Positions 34,871 through 42,432 of a stretch of 58,748 bases of DNA are shown here, piece after piece (position 1 is the first letter of the stretch; each line of letters begins with the position of its first letter). The DNA is taken from assembly GCA_017960645.1 (NCBI GenBank), contig JAGCYU010000010.1, positions 1 through 58,748 on the forward strand. The letters are read 5' to 3'. The DNA comes from Alphaproteobacteria bacterium (GTDB taxonomy: Bacteria; Pseudomonadota; Alphaproteobacteria; CAAHEQ01; UBA3637). Below the pieces are notes generated by a model, which searched no databases, was not told where the DNA came from, and worked only from the letters and a program-made list of their open reading frames with translations. A program made the position numbers and the translations under genes.

Positions 34871-34899
34871 TTGATTTTTATAATAAAAATAGCTAGAAT
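34871..34899 (+). promoter_or_regulatory. Promoter of ssb
   Basis: -35 TTGATT (34871-34876), 17-bp spacer, -10 TAGAAT (34894-34899), about 33 bp before the ssb start. No SOS (LexA-type) box is apparent. Confidence 0.75.
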
Positions 34900-34932
34900 G
34901 AGAGTGTATAGTTTTTAATGAAAGGATTTATA

Positions 34933-35394
34933 ATGACAATCAGTATCAATAAAGTTATTCTTGTCGGCAATTTGGGACGCGATCCCGAAATTCGTCATAC
35001 GGCCTCAGGTTCCAAGATTGTACACTTATCTGTTGCAACGTCCGATGCATGGAAGGATAAAAACGGAGAATTGCAAAAGAAAACAGAATGGCACCGAGTT
35101 GTCATTTTTAATTCAAACTTAGCCGATTTTGCCGAACGCACTTTGAAAAAAGGATCAAAAGTTTATGTTGAAGGTGCATTGCAAACACGTAAATTTCAAG
35201 ATGCGAGCGGTCAAGATAAGTTTTCAACTGAAATCGTTTTAGGTAACTTCCGCGGAGAATTGGTTGCACTAGATGGTCGTCCAGATGGATCAACATCAGA
35301 TGAAACAGATGGCACTGAACCAACACCAGACGCAGGGTGGGACTCAGCACCAACGGCTGAACAACAAACTTTTGATGACGAAATCCCATTTTAG
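34933..35394 (+). CDS. ssb: Single-stranded DNA-binding protein
   Basis: 153 aa from the ATG at 34933 (MTISINKVILVGNLGRDPEI), preceded by AAAGGA; an earlier in-frame ATG at 34918 lies ahead of that site. OB fold in the first 110 residues, then a short acidic linker and the conserved protein-binding tip DDEIPF. It coats ssDNA in replication, repair and recombination and recruits partners through the tip. The linker is short and lacks the Gly/Gln repeats of enteric SSB. Confidence 0.97.
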   Translation: MTISINKVILVGNLGRDPEIRHTASGSKIVHLSVATSDAWKDKNGELQKKTEWHRVVIFNSNLADFAERTLKKGSKVYVEGALQTRKFQDASGQDKFSTEIVLGNFRGELVALDGRPDGSTSDETDGTEPTPDAGWDSAPTAEQQTFDDEIPF

Positions 35395-35416
35395 CCGGAA
35401 AGATTATAGGTAATAG

Positions 35417-36493
35417 TTATCTAGATGAAGTTTTTTGACCTAGAATTGAAATAAGCTTTTGGGAAAGTGCATGCCTCTGAAAAGCTTCCGCGCCCCCTTT
35501 CAAAGGGAGTTGTTTGAGAGGCCAATTTTGTACATATGCATCTATCATTTCTTTTTTGGAGGTACCAACTTCATCCCTTCCCGCAAGCATTCGTAAGGCT
35601 GACTTAATTTCAGATTCTTTAGCCCCTGCAAAATGATATAAATCCACCGGCAATCCATGATGTTTTGCCCAACAAGCATAAAAATGTCCTAATGCCAATC
35701 TTTCAGCTGAAGTATTTAAATAGGAAAAAAGATCCTCTTCTTTGATATCACTGCAATAATTTTTCTTTTCTTCCGACAAAATAAGATAGGTATAAGCCAA
35801 TTTTTCTGGAGAACAAATCAATAAAATTGGATGTGTAACAAATTGTTTTTTTATGTACGCTAAACTTAAATCACGCCTTCTTTCTGCCCTTCTTATTATA
35901 GGACGAGCATACTCCGGCATTTTTGCATATGCCCCTTCTAATTTCTTAGGATTCGCCAAATATTTTACAAACAAACGTATTTTTTTACGCAGAGTTCCTG
36001 GCTTATATATCAACAATGCCCCTCGTCGCAAACAACATTCTCTCCATTCTTCTGGAGTAACATTCATTGCCATCGCATTATATTTGGCGGAGCGTTTCAT
36101 CTTTTTTAATGTTGTAACAGCTAAAACTGGCTCTTGCTTACACAAACGCCTCCAATCTTCTTCACCGATGCCTAAAAAAACAGTATTCTCCTCTTTATGT
36201 CTTTTAAGCGTTTTCTCCTTAACCTCAAACAACCGCGGCCATTTCATACACATCTTAATCCATTCTGCAAGTTTCAAACCCATTACAGCACAATTCTTAA
36301 CAGCATAATCCTTTATTGTTTGAGGCTTCATAGTTGCAAGTTCATTATTACTGTCATATAATTGCCTTACCTCTTGAAGCGTTATTTGCAACAGCTGTGC
36401 AAGTTCTTTTACACGAGCCTCTATAACTTCCTGGGGCAAATCAGCCATCGTTTGTCTTGTCATTCTTTTTTTGTGTTTTTTTCGACTAGCCAT
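35417..36493 (-). CDS. Helical-repeat protein of unknown function (mTERF-like pattern)
   Basis: 358 aa, basic start ASRKKHKKRMTRQ. From about residue 65 there are repeats of roughly 35-40 residues with the pattern small/hydrophobic - xxEW or xxDW - xxxC - xxxP-x-L - xxxxxLK: GLKLAEWIKMCMKWPRLFEV, GEEDWRRLCKQEPVLAVTTL, TPEEWRECCLRRGALLIY, then more degenerate PILLICSPEKLAY. That layout resembles mTERF or other nucleic-acid-binding solenoids, but the match is by eye. Arg/Lys-rich helices fit RNA binding. No signal peptide. Single gene with its own ribosome site (AAGGAG). Confidence 0.75.
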   Translation of the reverse strand: MASRKKHKKRMTRQTMADLPQEVIEARVKELAQLLQITLQEVRQLYDSNNELATMKPQTIKDYAVKNCAVMGLKLAEWIKMCMKWPRLFEVKEKTLKRHKEENTVFLGIGEEDWRRLCKQEPVLAVTTLKKMKRSAKYNAMAMNVTPEEWRECCLRRGALLIYKPGTLRKKIRLFVKYLANPKKLEGAYAKMPEYARPIIRRAERRRDLSLAYIKKQFVTHPILLICSPEKLAYTYLILSEEKKNYCSDIKEEDLFSYLNTSAERLALGHFYACWAKHHGLPVDLYHFAGAKESEIKSALRMLAGRDEVGTSKKEMIDAYVQNWPLKQLPLKGGAEAFQRHALSQKLISILGQKTSSR

Positions 36494-36582
36494 TACTTTC
36501 TCCTTAAGCTACAACCCATGGGCAATATTGTACCATACAATCCTTTTTTTGTCAATTTCTAACATAAAACTGCAAAAAAATG

Positions 36583-36611
36583 TTGCTTTTCATAAAAAAA
36601 TAGCGTATACT
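36583..36611 (+). promoter_or_regulatory. Promoter of tRNA-Thr
   Basis: -35 TTGCTT (36583-36588), 17-bp spacer, -10 TATACT (36606-36611), 23 bp before the mature tRNA end. Confidence 0.75.
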
Positions 36612-36634
36612 ATTTTCGTTTTAATAGAACACGT

Positions 36635-36710
<76 letters not shown>

Positions 36711-36746
36711 TTTCATTTGTAACATTATGTTAATAGAAGGCATCAC

Positions 36747-37352
36747 ATGTTACTGGCATTAGACACCTCATCCGATTATGTTTCGCTGGCTTTATTTGAT
36801 GATTTAAAATTACTTGCATACGACCATCAAGCTATGACAACGGGTCAAGCTGAAGCTTTGTTCCCTATGTTACAGAAACTTCTTAAAAAAACGAAATTAA
36901 AGCCAAACGATATTTCATGTATTGCTGTCGCAATTGGTCCTGGCTCATTTACCGGGGTTCGCATTGGTCTGGCCACTGCACGAGCCTTTGTTCTTGCACT
37001 TAATATACCAATCATCGGAATTACAAATTTTGATGTAGCCGCCTATGATACAAAACAACCCGTTACGGCCGTATTAGACACAAAACGCGGGGACTTTTTT
37101 GTGCAAAAGTTTAATAAAAATGGAAAAGCCACATCACAGCCCATAATTCAAACATCAGAACAATTAGCAAAATCTAAACCTTTTGTCGCGACAGGATCTG
37201 GTGCATTGTCTTTATCAAAAGATATTGGATGTACATGTATATCTGCAACTGTTGTCCCTGCTGTTGCTATAGGCTATCTTGCACTCACCAGGCCAGAGCT
37301 ACACCATCCTGTAACACCGCTTTACTTACGAGAGGCCAATGTCACAGTTTAA
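36747..37352 (+). CDS. tsaB: tRNA threonylcarbamoyladenosine biosynthesis protein TsaB
   Basis: 201 aa of the ASKHA fold: LLALDTSSDYVSLALFDD at the start and AIGPGSFTGVRIGLATARAF in the core, typical of TsaB/YeaZ. It scaffolds TsaD and TsaE for t6A37 on tRNAs reading ANN codons. It overlaps rimI by 14 nt, the frequent tsaB-rimI pairing. Confidence 0.95.
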   Translation: MLLALDTSSDYVSLALFDDLKLLAYDHQAMTTGQAEALFPMLQKLLKKTKLKPNDISCIAVAIGPGSFTGVRIGLATARAFVLALNIPIIGITNFDVAAYDTKQPVTAVLDTKRGDFFVQKFNKNGKATSQPIIQTSEQLAKSKPFVATGSGALSLSKDIGCTCISATVVPAVAIGYLALTRPELHHPVTPLYLREANVTV

Positions 37353-37761
37353 AGGATCCTATTTTGCTCCCGCACTTGCAAAAATACATTCCCAAGCTTT
37401 TAATGAAGCATGGTCTGAGGATACCTTTACCTCTTTATTAAATTTACCAACTACAATCGGCTGGGGCGATGAATTCGGATTTTTATTAGCAAGCGACTTG
37501 GGCGACAGTATGGAAATTTTAACCTTGGCAATCTTGCCACAACACCGAAGAAAAGGACTTGCCTCACAATTGATTCAAGAAATGTGTGATTGGGCGTTAA
37601 AACACAAGAAAAAAGCTATTTTTTTGGAAGTCGCAGAAGATAATAAGCCAGCCAAACACCTGTACATCAAAACAGGCTTTACACAAACAGGGAAACGCCT
37701 GGATTATTATAAAAAAGGAGACATCCGAGTAAATGCCATCTGCATGACATTGTCACTTTAA
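37339..37761 (+). CDS. rimI: Ribosomal-protein-alanine N-acetyltransferase (RimI-type GNAT)
   Basis: 140 aa GNAT fold. The acetyl-CoA loop reads ILPQHRRKGLASQLI, and the C-terminal part has FLEVAEDNKPAKHLYIKTGF with YYKKGD, typical of RimI (acetylates S18 N-terminus, sometimes other targets). It overlaps tsaB by 14 nt and the converging gene by 4 nt. Confidence 0.92.
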   Translation: MSQFKGSYFAPALAKIHSQAFNEAWSEDTFTSLLNLPTTIGWGDEFGFLLASDLGDSMEILTLAILPQHRRKGLASQLIQEMCDWALKHKKKAIFLEVAEDNKPAKHLYIKTGFTQTGKRLDYYKKGDIRVNAICMTLSL

Positions 37762-38216
37762 CGGAGAGCAGGAATCTTAATTTCCGCAAAAAATCCTGGT
37801 GGTATTGATTTTTTTGCATAACTTGTGTTTTCAATCTCTATATGAGATTTATTACGATCCATTAACATTCTTGCTGTTTCAAAAAAATCTTCCGCTTTTT
37901 TATCAAAACGCGTATGATTTATGACATATAAAATACATGGAGAAGTTTGAGACCTTTGTTGACCACATACTGGCAACGGCTCCATAATTTCCGGATTATC
38001 AACAATATTTGTCAAACCTTGCGGAGGAAGTGATTCAGGGGAAGAACTAAACATTAAGGCTCCCACACATACACCTATCAATACCAACCCTACCGCTACA
38101 CCAATCATTTTTGGATTAGGATGAGGTCCTATAACATTTTCTTCTATTGATTCATCTGTATCTGGATTCCAATCTAATTCTGGTGGTGGTGGTGGTGCAC
38201 GAAATTCTGTCATCAA
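37758..38216 (-). CDS. Single-pass membrane protein with proline-rich N-terminus
   Basis: 152 aa. A cytoplasmic start with five prolines in a row (APPPPPELDW), one membrane helix (about 37-55, MIGVAVGLVLIGVCVGALMF), then a periplasmic part with two Cys (CGQQRSQTSPC) and ending FFAEIKIPALR. That layout recalls VirB10/TonB-like coupling proteins but is much shorter. It is the last gene of a leftward chain and overlaps the secretin-N-domain gene by 4 nt, so the two likely work together. No family recognised. Confidence 0.7.
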   Translation of the reverse strand: MMTEFRAPPPPPELDWNPDTDESIEENVIGPHPNPKMIGVAVGLVLIGVCVGALMFSSSPESLPPQGLTNIVDNPEIMEPLPVCGQQRSQTSPCILYVINHTRFDKKAEDFFETARMLMDRNKSHIEIENTSYAKKSIPPGFFAEIKIPALR

Positions 38217-39439
38217 TTTCTCCTTTCTTCTGTTTTCCCAACAACTTGAGTCTGTTTTGATGTGCCAACAGCCCCTTTAACTAAATTTCCAATACTACTG
38301 CCTTTATGCACGAAACGAATAAGGTTTAATCGCACAGAAAAAACAAACTCTCCTGTCTGACCTGCTGGAATATTTGCTAAAATCACTTCTTGATTTAAAG
38401 CCGTTGTCAATGGGAATGTAGCTAATTCACCGTTTTCGGTCATAAGCGTCAATTGTGTATGCATCTCATCTTGATGTTGGATCCTTGTCCTCATCAAAAG
38501 AGAAAAATTTTGATACGGCAATGAAGATACAGAACATTCTCCTAAATTAAAACGCATATTCCAACCATTTGGCACAACGGTCAAACCTCTGGCCAACAAT
38601 TGCATCCCCGCAATTTCACGCATTTTATCAATTAAAGAATCTACAGATACATTCTTATTTAATGTAATCGATTGACCCACAACGCCCGCGTTAAAAGAAG
38701 CTATTTTTTGCATACCAAACTCATTTAATGCTTGTGGCAAATAATGAGGATATTTTTGAGTATCCACATAATACATTTTTGTTTCTGCAGATAACAAATA
38801 CGAATCCCTTAAAATCTGAGCCAACAGAGATTTTGCTTTATCCAATTCATCCATAGACACATTGACACGTATTTGATATTTTTCCCAATCCACATCTAAG
38901 CGTTTAATTTCTGCACCACGCAAGGCGTCTAACACTGCCAACAAAACAACTTTATCGTGAGGAATATTAACCAACATATTGGTCCGACGGCTCAAAAACA
39001 ATGTTTTTGTATCCGCATGATATTTATAAAACAAACCAGTCCTTTCCGTTAACTGCTGCATAACACTTGACAATTCGCCATGCAAATTTTTCCCAGTCAT
39101 TTCTGGATAAGAGCCAATTTCTGCACGAACCGTTATTTGCAATTCTTTTAATAAATTTGCAATAACAACATCAGCCGTCTTATTTTGAAAATTATATACA
39201 TTTACTTCATACCTAGGCAAAGCATCTCCCCCATCTGCAGCCAAAAAGACAAAGTCATCATCCCGTAAAGCAACAGTAGATGCCACAGATTTTTCCTCAG
39301 TAGGGCCAGCACAGCGAAAAGGAAGCTCGGCATCCACAATAAAGCGCCCAGAAGACATTTCACTTGCAACTGCCACAACCGGGAATATGCCACAACATAG
39401 CATCAAACCTAAATTTCTGCCCCATCGAAACAATCTCAT
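38213..39439 (-). CDS. Secreted protein resembling secretin N0/N1 domains, without a channel domain
   Basis: 408 aa. Signal peptide about 1-26. Residues about 80-155 follow the secretin N0/STN pattern (ADVVIANLLKELQITVRAEI ... LSSVMQQLTERTGLFYKYHA ... TLFLSRR), and about 156-230 an N1-like repeat (VNIPHDKVVLLAVLDALRGA ... AKSLLAQILRDSYLLSAETK). The C-terminal half is soluble and beta-rich and does not look like the secretin pore. It could be a periplasmic ring component like PilN-, DotD- or DotH-type subunits. It overlaps genes on both sides by 4 nt. Assignment is inferred from pattern only. Confidence 0.6.
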   Translation of the reverse strand: MRLFRWGRNLGLMLCCGIFPVVAVASEMSSGRFIVDAELPFRCAGPTEEKSVASTVALRDDDFVFLAADGGDALPRYEVNVYNFQNKTADVVIANLLKELQITVRAEIGSYPEMTGKNLHGELSSVMQQLTERTGLFYKYHADTKTLFLSRRTNMLVNIPHDKVVLLAVLDALRGAEIKRLDVDWEKYQIRVNVSMDELDKAKSLLAQILRDSYLLSAETKMYYVDTQKYPHYLPQALNEFGMQKIASFNAGVVGQSITLNKNVSVDSLIDKMREIAGMQLLARGLTVVPNGWNMRFNLGECSVSSLPYQNFSLLMRTRIQHQDEMHTQLTLMTENGELATFPLTTALNQEVILANIPAGQTGEFVFSVRLNLIRFVHKGSSIGNLVKGAVGTSKQTQVVGKTEERRN

Positions 39440-40644
39440 GATGCTCCTCCTGTAGATTTTTTATTTTTTAATGAAAAAGACAGCTTCTTTTGTACACTCT
39501 TTTTCTCTGAATGTGAAGTTTTTTGTTTCTCTTTTTGATCTTTTACTGATTGTGACTCGGCCTCTATACTGGCAAGAGGAATCGATTTCCCTTCGATTTT
39601 TGCATACTGTTCTTTAATAGCCGTTTCGTCCAACACTTCATCTGTATCCAATGCCTCAAAACCATCTGGTGCTGGCCCTAAATACTCTATAGTTCCACTA
39701 TCATCAATTGAGCCTAAAGTTTGACGAACAAGATCCATATCTATATCCGCAGAAATCAAAGTCGTCATCGCGGATTCACAATTTTGTTCTGCCAAAGAAA
39801 TATCATTTTGGATGGCTTCTTTTTGCCTATCAAAACCTGCCTTACCATCCGGATAAAGCTGATCCAATAATTTTTCATACTCTGTCTTATCTTGCAAACT
39901 TTCCATATCCTTTAAAGTTTGGCGTAATAAATCCACTACAAACCCATAAAACGGATAGGCATAAACTTCAATATTATGCAAAGAGATACACCGTGCAGCC
40001 AACCAATTTTGAACCGATTTCAACAATTCAACTTGGGTCATCACTTTACGCACAGTAAACGCTTCCGGTGAATCGGGAATCGATTCAACTGTTTTAGATT
40101 TTTCCTTATTTTTTGATTGCGATTTTAATTCTTGCTCAATTTCACGTGTTTTTAGGACCTTTCCATCCTCAAAAACACGCATTTCCGATGGCTGCCATGC
40201 TTCTTCTGGCACATCCGCTTCTTTTTGTGTCTGTTCTGTTTTCTGAGCCGTTTTATCGGCTTTCTTTTTTTCTTCTGCAGGAACACCTTGTTGCTGAGCC
40301 AAAATTTTTTGTTTTAATTCTTCTAAAACCTCTGCTCCGGCATCACCAAAAAACTCTAACCACCGGCCAAAGATGGGCCACCTGGCATCCATTTCTGCCA
40401 AATCCAATGGGGCTGTTTGAGTCAAATATTCTTGAACTTCATTCCAAGCCATCGTTGCAGCATAATAGCTAAATGCATGTTTTAATTTACGATGCAGGTC
40501 CTCTGGAACATCAGCTAATTCTACAAAAACTTTATCTGTCCAATTATCCCCAAAGGCTTCCTCCAACGTAGCAACAACTTGCTTCATTGTCTCGGGGGAA
40601 CCCGTATAAGCGGCCAAAACGTCTAATATATGTTCCCGATTCAT
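39436..40644 (-). CDS. Hydrophilic protein of unknown function in the secretion-like gene chain
   Basis: 402 aa, cytoplasmic by sequence (no signal, no membrane segment). First 120 residues are a Trp-rich helical region (AYTGSPETMKQVVATLEEAF, PIFGRWLEFFG), then a Lys/Glu/Gln charged linker, a second helical part (EVYAYPFYGFVVDLLRQTLK) and a basic tail. It overlaps both neighbours by 4 nt (ATGA), so it is made together with them. No family recognised. The charged linker and paired helical domains suggest an adaptor or scaffold, but this is inference. Confidence 0.7.
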   Translation of the reverse strand: MNREHILDVLAAYTGSPETMKQVVATLEEAFGDNWTDKVFVELADVPEDLHRKLKHAFSYYAATMAWNEVQEYLTQTAPLDLAEMDARWPIFGRWLEFFGDAGAEVLEELKQKILAQQQGVPAEEKKKADKTAQKTEQTQKEADVPEEAWQPSEMRVFEDGKVLKTREIEQELKSQSKNKEKSKTVESIPDSPEAFTVRKVMTQVELLKSVQNWLAARCISLHNIEVYAYPFYGFVVDLLRQTLKDMESLQDKTEYEKLLDQLYPDGKAGFDRQKEAIQNDISLAEQNCESAMTTLISADIDMDLVRQTLGSIDDSGTIEYLGPAPDGFEALDTDEVLDETAIKEQYAKIEGKSIPLASIEAESQSVKDQKEKQKTSHSEKKSVQKKLSFSLKNKKSTGGAS

Positions 40645-41330
40645 TTTTTATCTCCACCTTTAAAACCCACAAAGGCATCAGACCCCGGAATTTTATCTTT
40701 ACGTTTGAATCCCGCAATTGCATCAGAACCAGGAACTTTATCTTCTATAATTTCTGAATAATCAGAAGATGTATAACGTTCAGTATAAGGACTTCCCGTT
40801 GCACGAGATTTTATGTGCTGTGCCGACTCAGCATTGGAATACAATTGTTTAATTGCTTGGGCTAATGCCTGTGCTTGATGTGTTAACAATTGTTCAGATA
40901 ATTGCCGCATCAACTCTGCCTGTGAAGTTTTAAATTTTTCAAAATCCACTGTTGTAACATAATTTACATTCTCATTTGTATCTTCCCCAAAATCTTGCTC
41001 TGGCCCTGGTAAATATCCTTGTTTTGGCATAGCCGCCGAGGTATCATCCTGTTCTGTTTCATCACCTGAGGTATGCGTATGACGCAAATAATCCAAGTAT
41101 TGACGTACTTCACTGCCCCCAATAAGCGCATTCAACATCAATTCAGCGTTCTCTGAAATATCTAATAACTCCGAGTTAAATGTGTTAACATAGTCTTCCC
41201 CAAAATCATCCAATGCCCGATATAAATTAACAAACTTTTGTGCTTGTTGCATAGCCGTATTTGCCTTGGTATTTTTATTTTCCAAGAAGGATTTTAACTT
41301 AACTGCCGCAGAATTTTTTGTTTGTTCCAT
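40641..41330 (-). CDS. Hydrophilic protein with C-terminal tandem PGSDA repeats
   Basis: 229 aa from the ATG at 41330; AGGAA gives better spacing there than for the ATG at 41336. A coiled-coil-prone N-terminus, acidic middle (EDTNENVNYV), glutamine-rich helix, and a tail with the short repeat KVPGSDAIAGFK / KIPGSDAFVGFK. No signal or membrane segment. Its start overlaps nothing but follows the regulator stop closely. The repeated tail could be a recognition signal for secretion or assembly, a speculation. No family recognised. Confidence 0.68.
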   Translation of the reverse strand: MEQTKNSAAVKLKSFLENKNTKANTAMQQAQKFVNLYRALDDFGEDYVNTFNSELLDISENAELMLNALIGGSEVRQYLDYLRHTHTSGDETEQDDTSAAMPKQGYLPGPEQDFGEDTNENVNYVTTVDFEKFKTSQAELMRQLSEQLLTHQAQALAQAIKQLYSNAESAQHIKSRATGSPYTERYTSSDYSEIIEDKVPGSDAIAGFKRKDKIPGSDAFVGFKGGDKK

Positions 41331-41339
41331 CACCATTTC

Positions 41340-42329
41340 CTACAACAAAGCTATCCACACAACCCGTTGAATATGGTCAAGATTATTTTGAATATCAAAC
41401 CACTCATGTGTATCAAAATCAAACCCATACCAACGATTTAACTCATCTTTTTTAACTGAAATAATTTTAATCTCACTATCAACAACATGCCATGCAGCCA
41501 AATCACCTGAACGCAGGGCCATTGTAGGAGAAATAACCAAAACAGCACTTGCAGGCAAAACGCCTGCAAAATTTTCTTTAGACCCTAAACGTACGGCATA
41601 TAATCCAACATCATTTGCCAAAGTAGAAGGGCATACAACGGCACCGATAGAGTGCTCTTTATCATGGTAAATTTTACCATCAATGCCTGGAACAGCCTCA
41701 ATAGGAACCGTTATTTCATGATCCTCAGCCCGCCGCAACATCAAACGACTGATTGGCAAATCATTATACCCACCTTTAAACAAATTAACACCGGTCTGGC
41801 TTTCGCTATTTTTTAAATCTTCTAAAACACCAGACATATCCAGTTCATAAATTTTAAGCTGTAAATCCTCAGCGCTCATGCCTAAAGCATGTGCAATGGC
41901 TGCAAAAGTTGCTTCATCTACTTCGCGCTGCCCCATCTCAATACGGTGATACACGGACAATGTTAAATGAGCCCCTTCTGCCAAAGCAACCAGTGTGATT
42001 TTCTTCTGTCCGCGTAAATAACGTAAAGCTGCCCCTAAAACCTTGAGCCCACCACCAACATTCATCTGCCGGCGTCTTTTTTGCTCATCTTTCCAAGCTT
42101 GTATAACCTCGGGACCAGCAGCATCTTCGTCAACGAATAAAGAAGCCACAGGACAATCCAAGAAAGCAGCCACCGCTTCCAATTGTTTTTCATTTAAACG
42201 CCGATACCCTTTTTCAATCTTGCTGACCGCAGAAATGCTTAAATTCAACAAATCAGCAACCTGTTGCATCGACTTGCCAGAAACACGTCGCATCATCCGA
42301 AGTTGGTTGGGAAAAACAATTTCTTCCAT
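41340..42329 (-). CDS. Transcriptional regulator with two XRE-type helix-turn-helix domains and a C-terminal S24-like domain
   Basis: 329 aa. First HTH about residues 10-60 (SMQQVADLLNLSISAVSKIE), second about 95-150 (TLVALAEGAHLTLSVYHRIE). The C-terminal 130 residues (LYAVRLGSKENFAGVLPASA ... SGDLAAWHVVDSEIKIISV) have the shape of LexA/CI S24 peptidase domains, but I do not find the Ser-Lys pair in its usual surroundings, so self-cleavage is doubtful. It is likely autoregulated: its promoter holds a palindrome over the -35. Position in the middle of the secretion-like chain suggests it controls that set. Confidence 0.82.
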   Translation of the reverse strand: MEEIVFPNQLRMMRRVSGKSMQQVADLLNLSISAVSKIEKGYRRLNEKQLEAVAAFLDCPVASLFVDEDAAGPEVIQAWKDEQKRRRQMNVGGGLKVLGAALRYLRGQKKITLVALAEGAHLTLSVYHRIEMGQREVDEATFAAIAHALGMSAEDLQLKIYELDMSGVLEDLKNSESQTGVNLFKGGYNDLPISRLMLRRAEDHEITVPIEAVPGIDGKIYHDKEHSIGAVVCPSTLANDVGLYAVRLGSKENFAGVLPASAVLVISPTMALRSGDLAAWHVVDSEIKIISVKKDELNRWYGFDFDTHEWFDIQNNLDHIQRVVWIALL

Positions 42330-42354
42330 GTCACCTCCTACCCTAGTGTGTCCG

Positions 42355-42420
42355 ATTATACATCAAAAAAAATCATTTGACAATTAGACAAAATCATTTT
42401 TTTCATTTTTTGTCAAAAAA
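42355..42420 (-). promoter_or_regulatory. Promoter of the double-HTH regulator with two operator-like palindromes
   Basis: -10 TATAAT (complement of 42355-42360), 17-bp spacer, -35 TTGTCA (complement of 42378-42383). The pseudo-palindrome TTTGACAATTAGACAAA (42376-42392) overlaps the -35, and TTTTTT-GTC-AAAAAA (42406-42420) lies 14 bp further up. Two like sites over a promoter fit cooperative repression by the encoded HTH protein. Confidence 0.6.
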
Positions 42421-42432
42421 TAATTATACAAT

